Source: Chrysochromulina parva
Taxonomy: Eukaryota > Haptophyta > Prymnesiales > Chrysochromulinaceae
Assembly (NCBI GenBank): GCA_002887195.1
Contig: PJAB01000306.1
Location: 1-30,164, forward strand
Length of the DNA: 30,164 nucleotides
Reading direction: 5' to 3'
The first letter of the stretch is position 1. Each line of letters begins with the position of its first letter. Both the position numbers and the translations under genes were made by a program. Positions 1 through 9,443 of the stretch are shown here, one piece after another. The notes under the pieces were generated by a model, which was not told where the DNA came from, did no database searches, and worked only from the letters and a program-made list of their open reading frames with translations.

Positions 1-1
1 C

Positions 2-3000
2 AACTACAACCCGTCCGCCACGTACAGCAACGCGAGCGCCTATCCATGCACTCCCCGCGTCCGGGGCTGCACGAACTCGGCGGCAGCCAACTACAACGCG
101 CTCTACAACACGCTGCTCCCCGGCTCGTGCATCTTCTACGGCTGCATGAACTCGTTGGCTTCCACTTACAATCCGCAGGCCACTGTCAGCGACGGCTCGT
201 GCCCGAACAACCCAGGCTGCACCGAACGTAGTGCGCTCAACTACAACGCGGTCTACAACGTGCAGCTACCTGGCTCTTGCTCCTACGGCGGCTGCATGAC
301 CGTGGGCAATGCCAACTACAGCGCGCGGAACACCTTCGCCATCCCGGGCTCGTGCGCGGGCTCGGGCCGCCGCCTCGAGGTCTCGTCAGAGGACGCGCCG
401 GGTCGCCGGCTGCAGGGGCCGGGCTGCATGGACCCGGCCGCATCGACCTATTCGGCCTTGGCCACGTCGCACGATCAGTCCGCTTGCACGTACCACGTCC
501 TGGGCTGCACGAATGTCACCGCGTTCAATTACCTGGCGAATGCCACGGCGGGCAACCCCACGGCCACCTCGTCGTGCATTCCCCGTGTCACCGGCTGCAT
601 GGCGACCGGAGCGCTCAACTACAACAGCAACGCCAACGTCCAGGGCTCGTGCACGTACGCCGTCCAGGGCTGCATGGACTCTGCCGCCAGCAACTACATG
701 CCCACGGCCAACGTCAACGTCGCCTCGTTGTGCACGTACGTCATTAGCGGCTGCACGAACCCTCTGGCCGCGAACTACAACCCCTCGGCCACCGTCGACA
801 ACGGCGGGTGCACGTGGCCAGTGCGTGGCTGCAATAACCCGACGGCCAGGAACTTTTTGGCCAACGTCACTGCTGGGTTTAACACCACGTGCCTTTTCTC
901 CGTCCTCGGCTGCACGTTTGCGGCGGCAACCAACTTCAACCCGAGCGCCAACGTCGACAACGGCAGCTGCGTCGTGGCGTCGCCGCCGCCCAGGCCGCCG
1001 CCGCCCTCCCGCCCGCCCTCCCCGCCGCCCCCGCCATCACGACCCCCGCCGCCGCCCTCGCCGCCGCCACGACCCCCGCCGCCGCCCTCGCCGCCGCCAC
1101 CATCGCCGCCGCCATCACCTCCTCCACCCTCGCCTCCTCCTTCGCCGTCCGCTCCACCCTCTCCGCCGCCCCGTCCGCCTTCGCCGCCCGCTCCACCCTC
1201 TCTGCCGCCCCTCAGTCTCCCCTCCTGCCTCATCGGCGCACAGTGCGCGGGGCCGCCGACCACGTGCGCGGCGGCGCAGCTCTACTTCGCAACGGGCGGC
1301 TGCGCTGCCTCGTGCACCAACGCGGACTTCATTTATGTCATCGTCAATCTCGAGCCTCTCTACCCGGCTCTGGCGGGCTGCACTCGCCAGGCGCCCACGA
1401 TCGTGACGACCGCGTTCACGGCGTCGGGCGACGTGTCCGACTTCACTCCGTCCAAAAAGGATGGCATCAAGACCGTCTTCGCCACCGCGGCGGGCGTGGA
1501 CCCCTCGGTGGTCACGGTCACCGTCACGTCCGCGTCCGTGCTCATCACCGTCGCGATCGCGCTCTCGTCCCCGGCCGCGGCTACAACGGCCGTCTCCACG
1601 CTGTCGACGGGCATTCTCGCCAACCAAGGCTCGCTCGCGGCCGCGCTTCAAGCAGCGGTGCCCAGCATCGTCGTTCAGGCCATCGTCACTGCACCGGTGA
1701 TCACCAGCGGACCTGGGATGGTAAACGCCCCCTTGACGTTGCCGCCGGCCGACAATACCAACACCATCATCATCGCCGTCGTCGTGTCCTGCTCCGTCGT
1801 CATCTGCTTCGTGATCGGCCTCGCGTTCTACCACCGCCGCAAGCAGGGGCCGCACAAAAAGGGGGCCGCGCAAGAAGGGAGCTCCGGAGCCGAGATGCAG
1901 AGCATCCAGCTCAAGGAGAAGTACAAGCCCATCCCCATGGGCCAGATCTCGTACGGCGACCAGCTCGGCACCGGCGCCTTTGGCGTCGTGTACAAGTGCA
2001 CGTTCCAGGCGACCAAGTGCGCCATCAAGAAGCTGCACGCCAAGGACGCCAAGTCGGAATTCCTCGCCAAGGCGCTCATGGACGAGTTCCACGTGATGGC
2101 CACGCTCCGCCACCCGAACGTGCTGCTCACGCTCGGCATCGCCGAGGACGCGGCCGAGGGCACCAAGGGCATCGTCATGGAGCTCATGGAGGCCTCGCTC
2201 GCCGACGTGCTCCAACTCGAAGTGTTCCAGCAGTATGCATCATGGGACGGCTCCCTCTTGTCCATCGCGTCGGACGTGGCCAACGGCATGGCCTACATCC
2301 ACTTCAACAACATGCTGCACCGCGACCTCAAGCCGGGCAACGTGCTCCTCGACGCTCAGTGGGTGGCCAAGGTTGCCGACTTTGGCACCTCTTTCGATGC
2401 GGCCGAGAAGGGGGCGGGCTCGAGCGGCGGCGACATCCAGGGCACGCCGCCCTACATGGCGCCCGAGATCGTGAAGATGGGCGTGTACGACAAGCCGGTG
2501 GACGTGTGGGCCTACGGGTGCATGCTCGCGCACATGGGCACGAAGCGACCCCCGTACTCGTGGCTCACGCACATCGAGACGCCCAAGCAGCTCATCGAGG
2601 TGGTGCGCGTGGGTGAGTACTCGCCGCTCGAGCTGCTCCTCGAGAGCACGACCACGCCGGACGCCATCAAGGAGCTCGCCAAGAAGTGCTGCGAACCTGG
2701 TTCCATCACGCGGCCGACCTTTGAGCAGATCTCGGGCTTGATCACCGCCGCAATCCCCGAGGGTGTCGACCCGCGTCCCGTGGCGCGCATCAAGAACAAG
2801 CGCCCGCTCAAGACCGGGCTGCCTGAGAGCCCGGGTGCGGACGGTTCCGAGAGCACCAAGTTCCGCGAGAAGTTCAAGAGCAAGGCACTCGAAGTGCCTG
2901 ACGAAGAGAAGAAGGCGACGCTCTTTGAGACCTTTTCGGATACGCTCCTTACCACCTTCACGCCTAAAGGCAGCAGGGTTGGCAAGGACAGTGAAGAAAA

Positions 3001-3007
3001 AGTCTGA
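2..3007 (+). CDS. Transmembrane receptor-like protein kinase with extracellular Cys-module repeats (5' end outside window)
   Basis: The frame is open from base 2, so the first ATG at 146 is internal and the gene begins upstream; 1001 residues are visible. Order: about eleven Cys modules of the form GCTNPxAxNYNPxAxxDNGSC (to about 965), a Pro/Ser-rich hinge (about 977-1215), a Cys-containing segment, a domain of the TASGDVSDFTP...AAGVDPSVVTVTVTSASV type common in algal surface proteins (about 1400-1570), a single hydrophobic membrane segment followed by HRRK (about 1759-1845), then a cytoplasmic kinase. Kinase motifs: Gly loop GTGAFGVV (1966-1989), ATP-binding Lys in CAIKKL (codon 2027), HRDLKPGN with catalytic Asp at codon 2324, DFG at 2378, APE near 2458. 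All key residues are present, so it should be active; the loop is TKL/Ser-Thr-like. The tail is Lys/Glu rich and ends in TGA. Ligand is unknown. Kinase call is firm, receptor role is inferred from topology. Confidence 0.9.
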   Translation, partial: NYNPSATYSNASAYPCTPRVRGCTNSAAANYNALYNTLLPGSCIFYGCMNSLASTYNPQATVSDGSCPNNPGCTERSALNYNAVYNVQLPGSCSYGGCMTVGNANYSARNTFAIPGSCAGSGRRLEVSSEDAPGRRLQGPGCMDPAASTYSALATSHDQSACTYHVLGCTNVTAFNYLANATAGNPTATSSCIPRVTGCMATGALNYNSNANVQGSCTYAVQGCMDSAASNYMPTANVNVASLCTYVISGCTNPLAANYNPSATVDNGGCTWPVRGCNNPTARNFLANVTAGFNTTCLFSVLGCTFAAATNFNPSANVDNGSCVVASPPPRPPPPSRPPSPPPPPSRPPPPPSPPPRPPPPPSPPPPSPPPSPPPPSPPPSPSAPPSPPPRPPSPPAPPSLPPLSLPSCLIGAQCAGPPTTCAAAQLYFATGGCAASCTNADFIYVIVNLEPLYPALAGCTRQAPTIVTTAFTASGDVSDFTPSKKDGIKTVFATAAGVDPSVVTVTVTSASVLITVAIALSSPAAATTAVSTLSTGILANQGSLAAALQAAVPSIVVQAIVTAPVITSGPGMVNAPLTLPPADNTNTIIIAVVVSCSVVICFVIGLAFYHRRKQGPHKKGAAQEGSSGAEMQSIQLKEKYKPIPMGQISYGDQLGTGAFGVVYKCTFQATKCAIKKLHAKDAKSEFLAKALMDEFHVMATLRHPNVLLTLGIAEDAAEGTKGIVMELMEASLADVLQLEVFQQYASWDGSLLSIASDVANGMAYIHFNNMLHRDLKPGNVLLDAQWVAKVADFGTSFDAAEKGAGSSGGDIQGTPPYMAPEIVKMGVYDKPVDVWAYGCMLAHMGTKRPPYSWLTHIETPKQLIEVVRVGEYSPLELLLESTTTPDAIKELAKKCCEPGSITRPTFEQISGLITAAIPEGVDPRPVARIKNKRPLKTGLPESPGADGSESTKFREKFKSKALEVPDEEKKATLFETFSDTLLTTFTPKGSRVGKDSEEKV
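35..967 (+). repeat. Tandem Cys modules encoded in the kinase ectodomain
   Basis: About eleven complete modules of roughly 23-30 codons, each opening with Gly-Cys and closing with a Cys, with a central (N/T)Y(N/S) core. They are diverged at DNA level, so the array is old rather than a recent minisatellite. One module (near 340-420) is lengthened by an Arg-rich insertion. Confidence 0.75.
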
Positions 3008-3293
3008 GTGCGCGCCAAGGGGCGCTCGTTCACCAAGTACGAGCGTAGCGTGCGTCAACACCTACGCACGGGCGGCATCGCGACTTTGCGCCCCGTGAAG
3101 GGGTTGTGGGAGGGGGTAGGCAGAGGAGCAGTATGGGGTTGGCAGGCCAGCTGGCGGAACCGTCTGCTGAAGGACAGGAACTGCCGTGGTGAGCACGTGC
3201 ATGCTGGAGGACAGGAGTCCGCTGTGAAGTTCAAGCCAGCTGTGAATAACAGGAGTCCTTCGCAGTTCTGGCTGTGGGAGGCGCTGCAACTGT

Positions 3294-3349
3294 ACGATCC
3301 TCCTTCACGAGCGGGTAACGCACGATCCTCCTTCACGAGCGGGTAACGC
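3294..3349. repeat. 28-bp perfect tandem duplication
   Basis: Two identical adjacent 28-bp units, each starting ACGATCCTCCTTCACGAGCG. Non-coding; looks recent because there is no mismatch. Confidence 0.9.
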
Positions 3350-3479
3350 AGGGGGGGGCTGGTGGTTACACTGGCAGTGCAACCGCGCGCAGTTTGCATG
3401 ATGTGGGCTCAGCTCATGGCTGTACTCGAGTACACAACGACCAGCTGTGAATGTGAATCGAGTACACCTGCCAGCTGTG

Positions 3480-3497
3480 ACCGGCCGCGCGGCCGGT
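3480..3497. repeat. 18-bp perfect GC palindrome
   Basis: ACCGGCCGCGCGGCCGGT equals its own reverse complement. It sits between two CAGCTGTG(A/C) motifs in the spacer. Function unknown; may be a cruciform-prone or protein-binding site, or chance in GC-rich DNA. Confidence 0.7.
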
Positions 3498-3701
3498 GTG
3501 AGCTGTGCATGGGAGACGGACTGAGTACGGGAACACGCGCCTTTCGGCAACGCACACGTGGGTTCATGGCGAGGGTGGCACCCAGGCTACATGAGACAGA
3601 GCGTGGCGGTGTGAAGACTAGAGACCGCGACGCGAGTGTTGAGCGCTGAGCTGTGCGCGCACGCGCGATGAAACCCGTGTGCGACAAAGTGGGGGGAAGG
3701 C

Positions 3702-3871
3702 GGGAAGGGGATGGACGTTCGCGCTCCCGGCGCTGATCCACACGCGAGGTTACGGGTCGTAGCGATAACGCTGTATCATGGGGAAGGGGAAGGGGAAGGA
3801 CTTTCGCGCTCCGGCGCTGGGTCCACACATGCGGGGCGCGGTCGTTACAGGTTAGGTATTCGCTGTATCAT
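3702..3871. repeat. Imperfect ~85-bp direct duplication
   Basis: Copy 1 about 3702-3779 and copy 2 about 3786-3871 share in order a GGGAAGGGG run, GAC(G/T)TTCGCGCTC, CGGCGCTG, TCCACAC and a terminal CGCTGTATCAT, with small indels between. Not coding on the frames inspected. Confidence 0.75.
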
Positions 3872-3988
3872 TTTTATTCTCACTCTAGTAACCGGTAATA
3901 AACGAAAACGTTTAATCGCGAAGACCCGGCACGCCACCGGTGCGGCTCTTTCAGCACCCGACCCCCGATGGGCCGATCCCCGGTCAGG

Positions 3989-4012
3989 GGTCTCTTGCAG
4001 GGTCTCTTGCAG
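3989..4012. repeat. 12-bp tandem doublet
   Basis: GGTCTCTTGCAG twice in direct succession, with no mismatch. Confidence 0.8.
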
Positions 4013-4143
4013 CCTCGTCCAGGGACACAGACCGATATCGATAAACCCGCCCCCGTACGACGGCCCGCAACGGTTGCCATGCGACCGCTGGGCTCGTGGT
4101 GCGCGCGCGGTGTGCTGAGTGTCACGCTGCACCATTCCTTTCG

Positions 4144-5925
4144 TTAAGCATTGAGCAGCTTCGCACGCTCCTCGTTTGAAGCGCTCGTCTCGGCGCCCGT
4201 GCCAGCCACGGGGAAGGAAGGCATAGGTGGCAGTTGTCGGAGCGGACGCAGCGACAGGGGTGCGAGCCCTTGAGCGCTGTAACGAGCGCTACCAGGGGAG
4301 CCACAGGGGCCTCCCCGTGGCGCTGCCGGGGGCTGTGGCTTCGGTGGCGATTGCTTCGATGGAGAAAAGTGCATGAACCCGACATCATCGGCAGAGTATC
4401 GCGGGAAGGGCGTCGTCACGGCCGCCCTGGCAGCTGCGACTTGGCCTTCCACAGCTTGCTGGGCCTCACGTCGAGCAGCCTCTCGTGTCGCTCGCGCCCT
4501 TGACTCAACTTCAGACGCTGCGGTCGCCGCGGCTGCAGCCCTCTCGGCCGCCGCCCTCTCGACCGCCGCCCTCTCCGCCGCCGCCCTCTCCGCCGCCACC
4601 CTCTCCGCCGCCAGCCTCGTGATTCGAGCCGCCTCCGCTTTCTCCGCCGCCATCGGGCCCGCGGCCTTGGATCTGTCCTCTTCTGCAACCAGCTCCATGG
4701 CCCAAGAGAGCGCATGACGCAAGTGCAGCAGCGACCAAGACAGCACCCAAGACAGCAGCGCGCTCCTTCGACCGAGGAAGCACAGCGCAAGCAAGGCCGC
4801 GAGAAGCAACATGGAGACCGGGTAAGACGCCTCGTCAGAGCTGGCATGGTCTGTCGCGTCGTCGTGTGGCGCGGCATGGTGTGGCATGGCGTGGTGTGAT
4901 GGGGGCGGGATCGCTGGGGGGCGTGCTGGATGCGACGGAGGAGGCTCCGGCCAATAGCGCTGCGGCGGCGGTGGCGACGGCGATGGAGGCGGCGGCGGCG
5001 ATGGGCTTGGTGGCGGCGAGCGTTGAGGTCGCGGCAGCGGCGGCGATGGCTGAGGCGGCGGCGAGGGTATCGGGCTCGGCGGCGGCGGGCTCGGCAGCGG
5101 TGGCGGGGGTGGCGGTAGCGGCACACCGAGCGGTGACAGCGGCGGCGGTATCGGACTCGGCGGCGGCGGCGGCGGCGCCAACGGCGGCGGCGGCGCCCGC
5201 GGTGCTGGCGGCGCCTGTGGCGGCCAGTCGCCCAGTCGTAAGCCGTTGTCGTGGAGCCAAGATGAGAGCTCCATCAGACCAGGCGGCGTGGCCGAAGGCG
5301 GGCTCGAAATGAGCAGACCCACGCCCAGCACGGCGAACAGCAGCAGTACAAGCACCAGCGTAACGAGCGCTGCGCGCCACCTCTGTGCGAACGTCAAGGC
5401 ATGTGTAGCCCGCTCGTCCACAAGCGCTGCCGGGGATGACGTGGCCCACATATGACGCCACTGGTCCAGATCGGACCAAGGTTGCTCCGGACCTAGGTGC
5501 TCTCGCTTCACCACCGGCGCTTTCGCAAGCTTGGAGAGGTCGAGGTCGACGCTGCGGAGCGCAGAGCTGCGTCTCCTCTTCCGCTCGGCAGCATCCACCA
5601 CCAGCGTGTCCGCGGCCTCGGCGGCGTACACTCGGTAGGCTATGGCCTCGGGGTCAGATTGTGCGGCGGCCGCGAGCGCCGCACGCGTGGGCGGGCTCCA
5701 TGCACTGTGGAGCCGCGGGCTGCACGCACTGTGGACTGGACTGTGGTCCTTCTCTTTCAAGGAGATGTCCTGGCCGTTTGATTGACCAATCAGGGCGCGC
5801 TGCTTTTGTAAGCGCAAGAGATCTTCGGAGAGGGCTTTCGGACTGACCGGAAGGGATCCGCGGATGGCTCGCAGCAGTCTAGAAAAGGGGAGGAGAAACC
5901 ATCCGAGTAGCGTAACATTCGGCAT
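4144..5925 (-). CDS. Two-pass membrane protein with Pro-rich lumenal/extracellular loop and Ala/Glu coiled coil
   Basis: 593 residues from ATG (complement of 5923-5925) to TAA. Not recognised as a named family. Seen: a short hydrophobic N terminus (residues 5-20), an Arg/Lys cluster ERKRRRSS (~114-121), a strong membrane segment (~184-207), a Pro/Ser/Pro-Pro loop (~235-340), a His-rich patch (~343-360), a second hydrophobic stretch (~369-400), then an Ala-Glu-Arg heptad-like coiled coil (~415-495) and a Pro/Gly tail. The HPPP-type loop resembles extensin-like tracts of algal surface proteins. The opposite strand shows long shadow frames caused by the GC-rich repeats. Divergent from the ABC-F gene, 364 bp apart. 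Function unknown; a cell-covering or membrane anchor role is only a guess. Confidence 0.75.
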   Translation of the reverse strand: MPNVTLLGWFLLPFSRLLRAIRGSLPVSPKALSEDLLRLQKQRALIGQSNGQDISLKEKDHSPVHSACSPRLHSAWSPPTRAALAAAAQSDPEAIAYRVYAAEAADTLVVDAAERKRRRSSALRSVDLDLSKLAKAPVVKREHLGPEQPWSDLDQWRHMWATSSPAALVDERATHALTFAQRWRAALVTLVLVLLLFAVLGVGLLISSPPSATPPGLMELSSWLHDNGLRLGDWPPQAPPAPRAPPPPLAPPPPPPSPIPPPLSPLGVPLPPPPPPLPSPPPPSPIPSPPPQPSPPLPRPQRSPPPSPSPPPPPSPSPPPPQRYWPEPPPSHPARPPAIPPPSHHAMPHHAAPHDDATDHASSDEASYPVSMLLLAALLALCFLGRRSALLSWVLSWSLLHLRHALSWAMELVAEEDRSKAAGPMAAEKAEAARITRLAAERVAAERAAAERAAVERAAAERAAAAATAASEVESRARATREAARREAQQAVEGQVAAARAAVTTPFPRYSADDVGFMHFSPSKQSPPKPQPPAAPRGGPCGSPGSARYSAQGLAPLSLRPLRQLPPMPSFPVAGTGAETSASNEERAKLLNA

Positions 5926-6289
5926 GGCTCGGTTGGTTTTTCGCCATCACGGCAGTCCAAGTCAAGTCTCACGCCCAAACATGGAACTGTTCGTTCGAGG
6001 GGCTCGTTTGTAGTTGAGTGCGTGGCTGCGTGCTGCGTGTGGTGTGTGTTAGGTGTGATGTGGACGGTTGGTCACGAAACATGTTGGTGTGTTGTGAATG
6101 AATGTGTTTCTCCGCTCTCCGTCCGCATGTTTCTCATTACGCGGCTCCGCTGTGCAACTCCCCAGGCTGTCAGGCTGTGAACAGTCCCTGTATTGTATTG
6201 TTTTGTCTTCACGGCTGTGCTGCTTACGTGTTGTGTGTATTAACATGAACAGTCCATGAATTTTGTTTTCCGCCCTGCGTTGAACGCTG
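5926..6289. promoter_or_regulatory. Divergent intergenic region of membrane-protein and ABC-F genes
   Basis: 364 bp between two outward-facing start codons, so it must hold both promoters. A GT-rich stretch (about 6010-6060) and TTGT-rich stretches (about 6195-6245) stand out from the GC-rich surroundings. No clear TATA box was identified. Confidence 0.5.
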
Positions 6290-9200
6290 ATGGCGAGATC
6301 GTGGAGTGGCGTCCTCGTGGCCGCGCTGCCCTTGATGGCACCGGCCTTCGTATCGCCACGAATCAGGCCCGCGCACGCACCCGCCATTGCAGCTCGCGCG
6401 CGCCCGGCGCGTGTGTGCGACGCGCTCGACGACTCCGAGGCCTCCGACGAGCTGAACGTCCCTCGCGGCTTCGGTGGTGGCCCGCGCGGCTTTGGCGGCG
6501 GCGGCGCAGCGCTGGACAACATCCGAGATTGGGCCGAGGAGACGGAGGCCTATGCAGGCGCCATGCTGCCCGCCGAGCTGCGGGCGCGTCGCGACAAGAT
6601 CCTGCTCAAGTGGGCGAACTTTGTGCAGACTGCCGGCAGCCGTGCTCCGCCGTCGCCTCCGATCGCGGCGCTGCGCAACGTGAGCCTTCGGTTCGGCGAC
6701 GAGATGGTGCTGCGTGAAGTGTCGTGGGAGTTGTGCGAGGGTCAGATTATCGGCGTCGTCGGCGAGAGCGGCTGCGGAAAGAGTACGCAGCTTCGGTTGC
6801 TGGCGGAAGAGGCCACACCGGCCTTGGCCACCGCCGCCGCTGCCGGCCTCGCCACCGCCGGCGGCGGCCTCGCCGCCGACCGCGCGCGTGAGCTTACCGG
6901 CGAAGTGTGGGTGGCGCCGGATGCTGCGTGCGCCCTCGAGTATGTGCCTCAGGGCGTCCTTGCTTCCCTAGCGCTCGAGCGCAGCCCACTCGGAGACTAT
7001 GTGAGAAAGGCTGTGGGGAAATCGGCGGACGCGGCAGATGGAGTGTTGGCGGCGGCGGCGGCAGAGGTGGAGGCGGTGGCGGCCGAGGAGGCTGTGTGGG
7101 CGTGGCTCGGGTGGATCAACGTGCCAGTCGCCGAGGCGTCGGACGACGAGGACGAGGACGAGGGATGGAAGGAGGACGAGGACGAGGACGAGGACGAGGG
7201 ATGGAAGGAGGACGAGGACGAGGACGAGCACGAGGAGGCGTCGGTGGTGGCGGACGCGGCGATGGACGAGGACGAGGCATCCTCGTCATCGACGACGACA
7301 GCGGCCTTTGGCTCAGTCGCCGCCTTCACCGCCGCCGCCGCCGTCGGTCGTGCCCTCTTCGGTGTTGACGCGGCTAGCCGACCAGTGAACGTCCTCTCGA
7401 GCGGCCAGCAGTTGAGGCTCACTCTGGCCATCGCCCTCGCGCGCCGTCCTGGGCTCCTCCTGCTAGACGAGCCCACGAACCATCTCGACGTCGACGGGCT
7501 GCTCTGGTTGGAAGGGGCGCTGCAGGCCGCGGTGCGCCATCGCGTCGTCGCGAGCGTTCTCGCGGTCTCGCACGACCGCGCGTTCCTCGAGCATGCATGC
7601 ACTCACATGATCGACGCGACGGGGGGCGGCGGAGCTCTCTACCGCGGCAGCTACGTCGACTTCGTCGCCGCGAAGCAGCGACGACGCGAAGCTCTCGAGT
7701 CGATGGATACGGCCTCGGAGGCACTCCGTCGCGAGCCCTCACGCAATGCAAAGAAGCGCCCTTCGCGCTTTCGGCTACCCGTCGTCCAGCGAGCGCCCAA
7801 GGAGGTAGACGCTCCCCTCCTCACACTGACGCAAGCAGCCATCCGGCCTGCCGGCGTGGTGCGCGGCGTGGTGCGCGACGTGGTGCGCACCGCCACCAAG
7901 ACGGGCGTCGAGCCGGAGGCCGCGGCGGCGCTCGGGACGGCGCTCGGGACGGCGCCCGTGCCTGCGCTCGGGACGGCGCTCCTCCCTGCCATCGACCTCG
8001 AAGTGAGCCGCGGCGATTGCGTCTTCTGGTCACCTCTGATGGCCTCTCTGACGACCTCTGATGACCTCTCTGGTGTCCTCCCTCGTCAGGTGAGCCGAGG
8101 CGAGTGTGTCCTCGTTCTCGGACCGAATGGCGCGGGGAAGACTTCGCTATTGCTGGCCGCCGCGGGGGCCCCTGCCTCCCTGGCGCAAGGCCAGCGGCAG
8201 GTGAGGGCGGGTGCTTCGATCTTCCATTTTAGGCAAGAGGCGGCGGATGCTCTCGTGGGCCCGCGGACCGCTGTGGAGGCGCTGCGCGCAAGCTGCGGCG
8301 CCATTAAGATAAGTGACACCAGCGGGAGTGACACCAGCGTGAGTGACACCAACGTGTCCAGCGAGGAGAGCGGCGACGGCGCGGCGGGTGCTCGAGACGG
8401 CGCTCCCGTACTCGAGGAGCGCTTGTATCGCGTGATGAAGCAGCTTGGGCTGCCGCGGACGGTGCAGCACACGGCGCTGGACGACCTCTCCGGCGGTGAG
8501 CGTGCGCGCCTCTTGATTGCCCTGCATGCAAGTGCTCACCACGGCGCCCCCGCCCACTTCCACACAGGTGAGCGTGCGCGCCTCTGCTTGGCGCAGATGC
8601 TCCTCTCCTCGGCCACAGTGCTCGTCTGTGATGAGCCGACGAATCATCTCGATCTCGAAGCACGAGCTTATCTGCTCGAGGCGCTGCGATGCTTCGATGG
8701 CGCCATCCTACTCACCTCGCATGATCGCCACTTTGCCGCTGCCGCCGCAACACGCTACGTCGAGCTTCATGAAGGCGTACTGCACGATCCGCGGGACGGC
8801 GCTCGGGACGGCGCTCGGGACGGCGCTCGGGATGGCGCTCGGGACGGCGACGACGACGAGGACGGCGAGAGCGAGAGCGACGATGACCATGCCAGCACCC
8901 ATGCCACCGGCACCGCCGCGCCCTTCTTCCCGTTCGCCGCCAAGTACGGGTTCCTGATCGACGGCGGGCGCGGCAGCGGTAGTAGCAGACGTCCGCGTGC
9001 CAGGTCCTCTCGGGAGCCTCGCCCACGCCTCGCCTCATCGGCCCTCGGCGGTGTGCTAGGGGATGGCGCCGATGCTACGAGTGGATGGGAGGATCTCATC
9101 ATGCAGCGCGATCGGGAGGAGGACGCGACCCTCGCCGCCGCCCACGCCGCCGCGGGCGGTGCCACCGTCGCTGGTGGCGCCCGCAACGGCGCCAAGGCGG

Positions 9201-9406
9201 CCAAGGTGGCCAAGGTGGTGAAGGTCGACAAGGCGGCGGCCGGCCGGGCGCCTCGCAAGGATGTTTCGTCTAAGGCTGTTGCCGCGGCAGGTGAGGGCGG
9301 CAGCGCGTCGAAGGTACGCAGCGGCACTGGCAGATCAGGCGACGGCGGCAGCAGCACCAGCGGCAGCAGCACCAGCAGAAGCGGTGGCGGAGGCGGAGGA
9401 AAAGGA

Positions 9407-9443
<37 letters not shown>

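Larger units (their letters stand above)
3008..4143. other. Spacer between convergent genes, repeat-bearing
   Basis: No convincing coding region on either strand. It lies between the 3' ends of the kinase (+) and the membrane protein (-). It holds a 28-bp tandem duplication, an 18-bp perfect palindrome, an imperfect ~85-bp direct duplication and a 12-bp doublet, listed separately. An AT-richer stretch at about 3868-3920 is the most likely place for 3'-end signals, but none is diagnostic. Confidence 0.6.

Noticed and set aside
1115..2215. 366-codon minus-strand frame opposite the kinase
   Set aside because: Composition typical of antisense GC-rich DNA, no recognisable domain.
889..2616. Long plus-strand frame (575 codons) overlapping the kinase
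   Set aside because: Arg/His/Ala-rich shadow frame of GC-rich coding DNA; the kinase frame carries all conserved motifs.
3008..4143. Possible small genes in the first spacer (112-139 codon frames)
   Set aside because: Frames overlap on both strands, share no motif and cross tandem repeats.
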